Below, in pieces: positions 22,085 to 24,817 of a DNA stretch of 24,817 nt; the stretch's first letter is position 1; each line of letters begins with the position of its first letter. The stretch comes from an uncultured Ignavibacteria bacterium (GTDB lineage: Bacteria; Bacteroidota; Ignavibacteria; Tepidaquicellales; Tepidaquicellaceae). The notes beneath the pieces were generated by a model. The model did no database searches and had not been told where the DNA came from. It saw nothing but the letters and a program-made list of their open reading frames with translations. The stretch lies in contig CALEVL010000253.1 of assembly GCA_937924675.1 (NCBI GenBank), positions 1 to 24,817 of the forward strand, in the 5' to 3' direction. The translations under genes and the position numbers were made by a program.

Positions 22085-23584
22085 TTAAAATGCCAAGAAA
22101 GAATTGAGCAATTCTCTAATCTCCGCGCTTGAAGGTCTTGGAGCTTCTTCGGATATCATCTCTCCTCCGGGTCCTACAAATATGAATCTTGGAATTACTT
22201 CGATCATGTAATCTTTCATAAGTTGTGACTCTGAGCCGGCATGAAGCTGAATTCCTTTCAAGCCTTTCTCTGAAAGAAATTTCATCCATTGTTCCTTGTT
22301 GTCATCAATGCTTATGCTTATGAATTCAATGTTGCGGTTTTTGTATTCTTCTTCAAGCTGCTTAAGAAAAGAAACTTCATACTGGCAAGGTTTGCACCAT
22401 GTTGCCCACACATCAATATAAACATACTTTCCTTTGAAGTCAGCCAATGAATGTTCCTTCCCTTCCGAGTCAGTGTAGGTGAAACCCGGAGCCGGATTGC
22501 CTTTGGACAATTTCTCACGTATCTCTTTAATATTTGCAAGCACTAGTTTTAGTGAATCTGATGATGAATTCCGGGCAAAATCTTCCGCAGCTCTTTTATA
22601 CCATTCGGCGTCATTCTGTTTGTTATACTTCTTCAGAAATTCAAATAAAACCCGGTCGCGTGTTCCGGGATCCTTGAACAATTCCTTGTAAATAGAATAT
22701 TTCCCGGCCAGCAATTCTTCCCGCGTGAGCTGCTTGTCCCGATTATCACTCTTTAGGAGATAGTCTGCATAAGATGAAATAAGTAACAGGTAGCTTTTGT
22801 CATTAATCACTTCCGGCTTATCCAAGGGAATATCATTCATAAAAGAAAAGTAATTCCCTTCAGGAATGAAAGACCCGGCTTCTGTGTCTTTCCCCATGTT
22901 CTGATTTACATAGACAATCTTGATGCGGTTAATATTCAGAAACAGCTTTCTTGCTTCTTCATCTCTGAATCCATCCGGCATGGACTTAGAGTTAGCAGGA
23001 AGGCTGTTGAGCAATGCATCAATATTTGATTTGTACTCTGTAAGATATGTGAAGAACTCCTTCGGTGACGAGTTGAGTTTCTTGGAGAATGCAAGATTGA
23101 ATTCATTATCCAGCATTGCCTTTGTAGCTGTATACTTGTTAACCTCAGTACCCGTTCCGCTTACTGACAGACTCTTCATTGGATCCTTAGTATCAACCCA
23201 GATCTTCAGGTCATGGCCCTTATCGAGCATGAGAGTCAGTTCCTGAGTTTTGCGTGATACGATCATCTTCTGTGTCTTAACATCTGTTTCCATAGTGTCA
23301 GATGTGCTTTCTATTCCATATGCGAATGTATAGTACTCTAAGCTATCAGGCCTGAACACAAATTCAAACTCACCCTTTTCATTTAGCCGGATCGTATCCT
23401 TCTTTGTGCCCGCATCAGTCTGCTTTTTGAATTCTATAAAATCTCTTGTAGGATTGACGATCCTGCCTTTAACACGGGCTTCACCTTGTTCGAGCTTTTT
23501 TCCTGATTGGCAAGAAGACATTGTAAACAACAATGTGGATAAAGTAACAAGACAAAACAAATACTTAGTCACGGAAATGATCAT
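22085..23584 (-). CDS. TlpA-like thioredoxin-domain lipoprotein
   Basis: With the start at ATG 23584 the product has 499 residues: a hydrophobic signal segment ending in FTMSSC, so Cys25 is the likely lipidated residue. Residues 32-150 look like the N-terminal beta domain (DUF4369-like) found in many Bacteroidota thiol-disulfide proteins, 150-355 are helical, and 360-499 form a TlpA/ResA-type thioredoxin domain with WCKPC (396-400) and the cis-proline in VIPRF (463-467). It should act outside the inner membrane as a thiol-disulfide oxidoreductase, perhaps for cytochrome or envelope protein maturation. The longer frame to 23620 adds only 12 residues, and these are encoded by the heptad-like repeat at 23589-23616, so I reject that start. 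It converges with the KefC-like gene; I see no terminator in the 48 bases between. Confidence 0.88.
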   Translation of the reverse strand: MIISVTKYLFCLVTLSTLLFTMSSCQSGKKLEQGEARVKGRIVNPTRDFIEFKKQTDAGTKKDTIRLNEKGEFEFVFRPDSLEYYTFAYGIESTSDTMETDVKTQKMIVSRKTQELTLMLDKGHDLKIWVDTKDPMKSLSVSGTGTEVNKYTATKAMLDNEFNLAFSKKLNSSPKEFFTYLTEYKSNIDALLNSLPANSKSMPDGFRDEEARKLFLNINRIKIVYVNQNMGKDTEAGSFIPEGNYFSFMNDIPLDKPEVINDKSYLLLISSYADYLLKSDNRDKQLTREELLAGKYSIYKELFKDPGTRDRVLFEFLKKYNKQNDAEWYKRAAEDFARNSSSDSLKLVLANIKEIREKLSKGNPAPGFTYTDSEGKEHSLADFKGKYVYIDVWATWCKPCQYEVSFLKQLEEEYKNRNIEFISISIDDNKEQWMKFLSEKGLKGIQLHAGSESQLMKDYMIEVIPRFIFVGPGGEMISEEAPRPSSAEIRELLNSFLAF

Positions 23585-23588
23585 TACT

Positions 23589-23602
23589 GTAATTCGTAGT
23601 TC
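23589..23602 (-). repeat. Two GAATTNN-type heptads at the TlpA-like gene's 5' end
   Basis: On the minus strand GAACTAC (23602-23596) and GAATTAC (23595-23589) follow each other, and GAATTC lies shortly upstream. It matches the heptad family at 11739-11806 and 19283-19352. Confidence 0.45.
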
Positions 23603-23912
23603 GATAATTTGAGAATTCAAGTTGTTATTCTTTAATAGTTAAGTGACACAATGTCGGATGTTTCGTTATCATTAGCGGTAATTGGCAAGTTGCAAATCAA
23701 CTCTTCCATGTTTAAAAGCGTGAGATAGATGTTGTATGATTTCTTATGAAAAGAAAGTTGCTTTATTCGCTTCAACACTTGCTGTTGGGTATTTTGTCGC
23801 CACTGAAATACTCTTGACGGCTGAACCAGACACAGCAGTTCTCTCGATCAGCTTTCTCCCGCTTTAAGAATTTGTCATACACTTTATACATTAGCTTTGG
23901 CAAAGTAGTTCA
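23603..23912. other. Intergenic region between the beta-lactamase and TlpA-like genes
   Basis: No gene is seen. A stem with GGGTATTT (23787-23794) against AAATACTC (23806-23813), one G-T pair, could form about 100 bases beyond the beta-lactamase stop codon, but no T-run follows on the minus strand. No promoter for the TlpA-like gene was recognised. Confidence 0.4.
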
Positions 23913-24728
23913 TCACTTCCCGGTAATTTTCAGCTCATCAAGTATCTTGAAAACTATATCGAGTCTTGCTTTTATAAAGTCTTTGTTGTCATTGTCACCT
24001 GTCTGAATACAATTGGCAAAGTAATAGACATTGTCTTTTGCTTCCACATAGCCAACATACCATCCGATGTTAATGTTGTTTTCATTACCCCAACCGGTTT
24101 TAGCCCTAATGATATAACCGGAAGTATCTTTTGCTATCATGATCGATTTGACAATATCCATTGATCGCTGAGAGAACGGAAGTGTGTTGTCATGAAGTTT
24201 TTTCAGAAAATCGATCTGCTGTTCGGGTGTGATCCTCAGTCCGCCCTGAAGCCAGAACTTATCAATGCCTCCCGAAGTGTCAGCGTTTCCGTATCGAGCG
24301 GTATCAAGCCAGTGCTTCATGTGCTTACCACCCACGCGTCTTGCAAGCTCCTGATAATACCATACGGTGGAGTTTTTGAATGCGGTCTTAAGGTCATGGT
24401 CACTGTTCCAATTTGAGATTGAGCGATTTACACTGTCCCACGGGATCACATAGTTTTCGTCTCTTATTACTCCGGTCTCAAGTCCAATGAGTGAATTACA
24501 TATCTTGAACGTGGAAGCAGGAGTGTAGTGTTTCTTCGCCTGATCCTGATTGTAATAGATGTACTTGTCATTCTTTTCGTCATATAGTACAAATGTTCCC
24601 GAAACATTGTACTGCTCATAATATTTTTTGAAATCATCACGTATCTCGAATGTTTGTTCTTTCTTGCAGCTTGTGAGAAAGATTGCAGTTAAAGCGAGTG
24701 CCAATTTCAAAAGTTTCATTCTTGTCAT
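23913..24728 (-). CDS. Class D (OXA-type) beta-lactamase, predicted lipoprotein
   Basis: Class D enzymes hydrolyse beta-lactams with an active-site serine. The 271-residue length fits the family. All key motifs are present in order: STFK (72-75, nucleophile Ser72 and Lys75, which is carbamylated in the family), STV (120-122), YGN (146-148), FWL with Trp159, which stabilises the carbamate, and KTGWG (210-214). The N-terminus is a lipoprotein signal: ALTAIFLTSC with Cys21, so the enzyme is probably membrane-anchored outside the cytoplasm. ATG at 24728; residues MTRM allow a second start three codons on. It has no regulator or mobile element beside it, which fits an intrinsic chromosomal gene. 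The class D-like sensor domain of BlaR1/MecR1 is excluded because no N-terminal metalloprotease part exists. Substrate range cannot be told. The upstream 24729-24817 holds nothing further that I can support. Confidence 0.92.
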   Translation of the reverse strand: MTRMKLLKLALALTAIFLTSCKKEQTFEIRDDFKKYYEQYNVSGTFVLYDEKNDKYIYYNQDQAKKHYTPASTFKICNSLIGLETGVIRDENYVIPWDSVNRSISNWNSDHDLKTAFKNSTVWYYQELARRVGGKHMKHWLDTARYGNADTSGGIDKFWLQGGLRITPEQQIDFLKKLHDNTLPFSQRSMDIVKSIMIAKDTSGYIIRAKTGWGNENNINIGWYVGYVEAKDNVYYFANCIQTGDNDNKDFIKARLDIVFKILDELKITGK

Positions 24729-24817
24729 ATTGTAATTGCAAACGGCTTTTTCATCTCGTACATGTCGGCAAAATAATGCTTTGAAAGAATTGATTAAAGT
24801 CTGCAGAAAAGAGAAAC

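Noticed and set aside
23913..24728. Beta-lactamase-like sensor domain (BlaR1/MecR1) instead of an enzyme
   Set aside because: The protein is short, starts with a lipobox and lacks the membrane metalloprotease half.

Overview
The window (24.8 kb, roughly 40 % G+C by eye) looks like chromosome from a member of the Bacteroidota/Chlorobiota group, most likely Ignavibacteria or a close relative. The grounds are three secreted proteins that end in a dockerin-like C-terminal module typical of that group (as I recall it), many lipoproteins, a DUF5723-type outer membrane protein, weak ribosome binding sites, and promoter-like sites of the Bacteroidota form (TTG, about 20 bases, TAnnTTTG). I see no tRNA, rRNA, CRISPR array, insertion sequence or phage gene.

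Layout. 1-176: 5' end of a possible minus-strand gene under a good Bacteroidota-type promoter. 355-1821: an all-helical protein of unknown role. 1929-3440 (-), 6730-8865 (+) and 9409-11721 (+): three exported, Asp-box-bearing surface proteins sharing one C-terminal module. Between the first two lie DUF1801 fused to a zinc ribbon and an RNA-polymerase-alpha-CTD-like domain (3664-4320, -), a small membrane protein (4360-4578, -) and a class II Fic protein (4679-6241, -). 11811-15907 is a minus-strand run: envelope lipoprotein, DUF5723 outer membrane protein, small exported protein, PhnB-like VOC protein. 16140-17312 pairs a thioredoxin-like protein with an acidic-headed protein. 17491-19211 holds cdsA overlapped by a CPBP protease. 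19560-22036 (+) is a KefF-like/KefC-like potassium efflux pair with a 4-base overlap. 22085-23584 (-) is a TlpA-type lipoprotein and 23913-24728 (-) a class D beta-lactamase with all active-site motifs.

The genes are mostly cell-envelope functions: surface display (three dockerin-tailed proteins), outer membrane (DUF5723 plus lipoprotein), phospholipid synthesis (CdsA), ion homeostasis (KefF/KefC), periplasmic thiol chemistry (TlpA-like) and beta-lactam hydrolysis. They do not form one pathway.

The points most worth a second look are the shared C-terminal module, a cysteine-rich block in the 9409 protein, a family of GAATTNN heptad repeats at three intergenic sites (one forms a 16-bp perfect inverted repeat, another falsely extends a reading frame), two strong stem-loops ahead of the 9409 gene, and the DUF1801 fusion. 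I found no clear multi-gene system that I would call new; the best candidate for something undescribed is the sorting or anchoring role of the C-terminal module.
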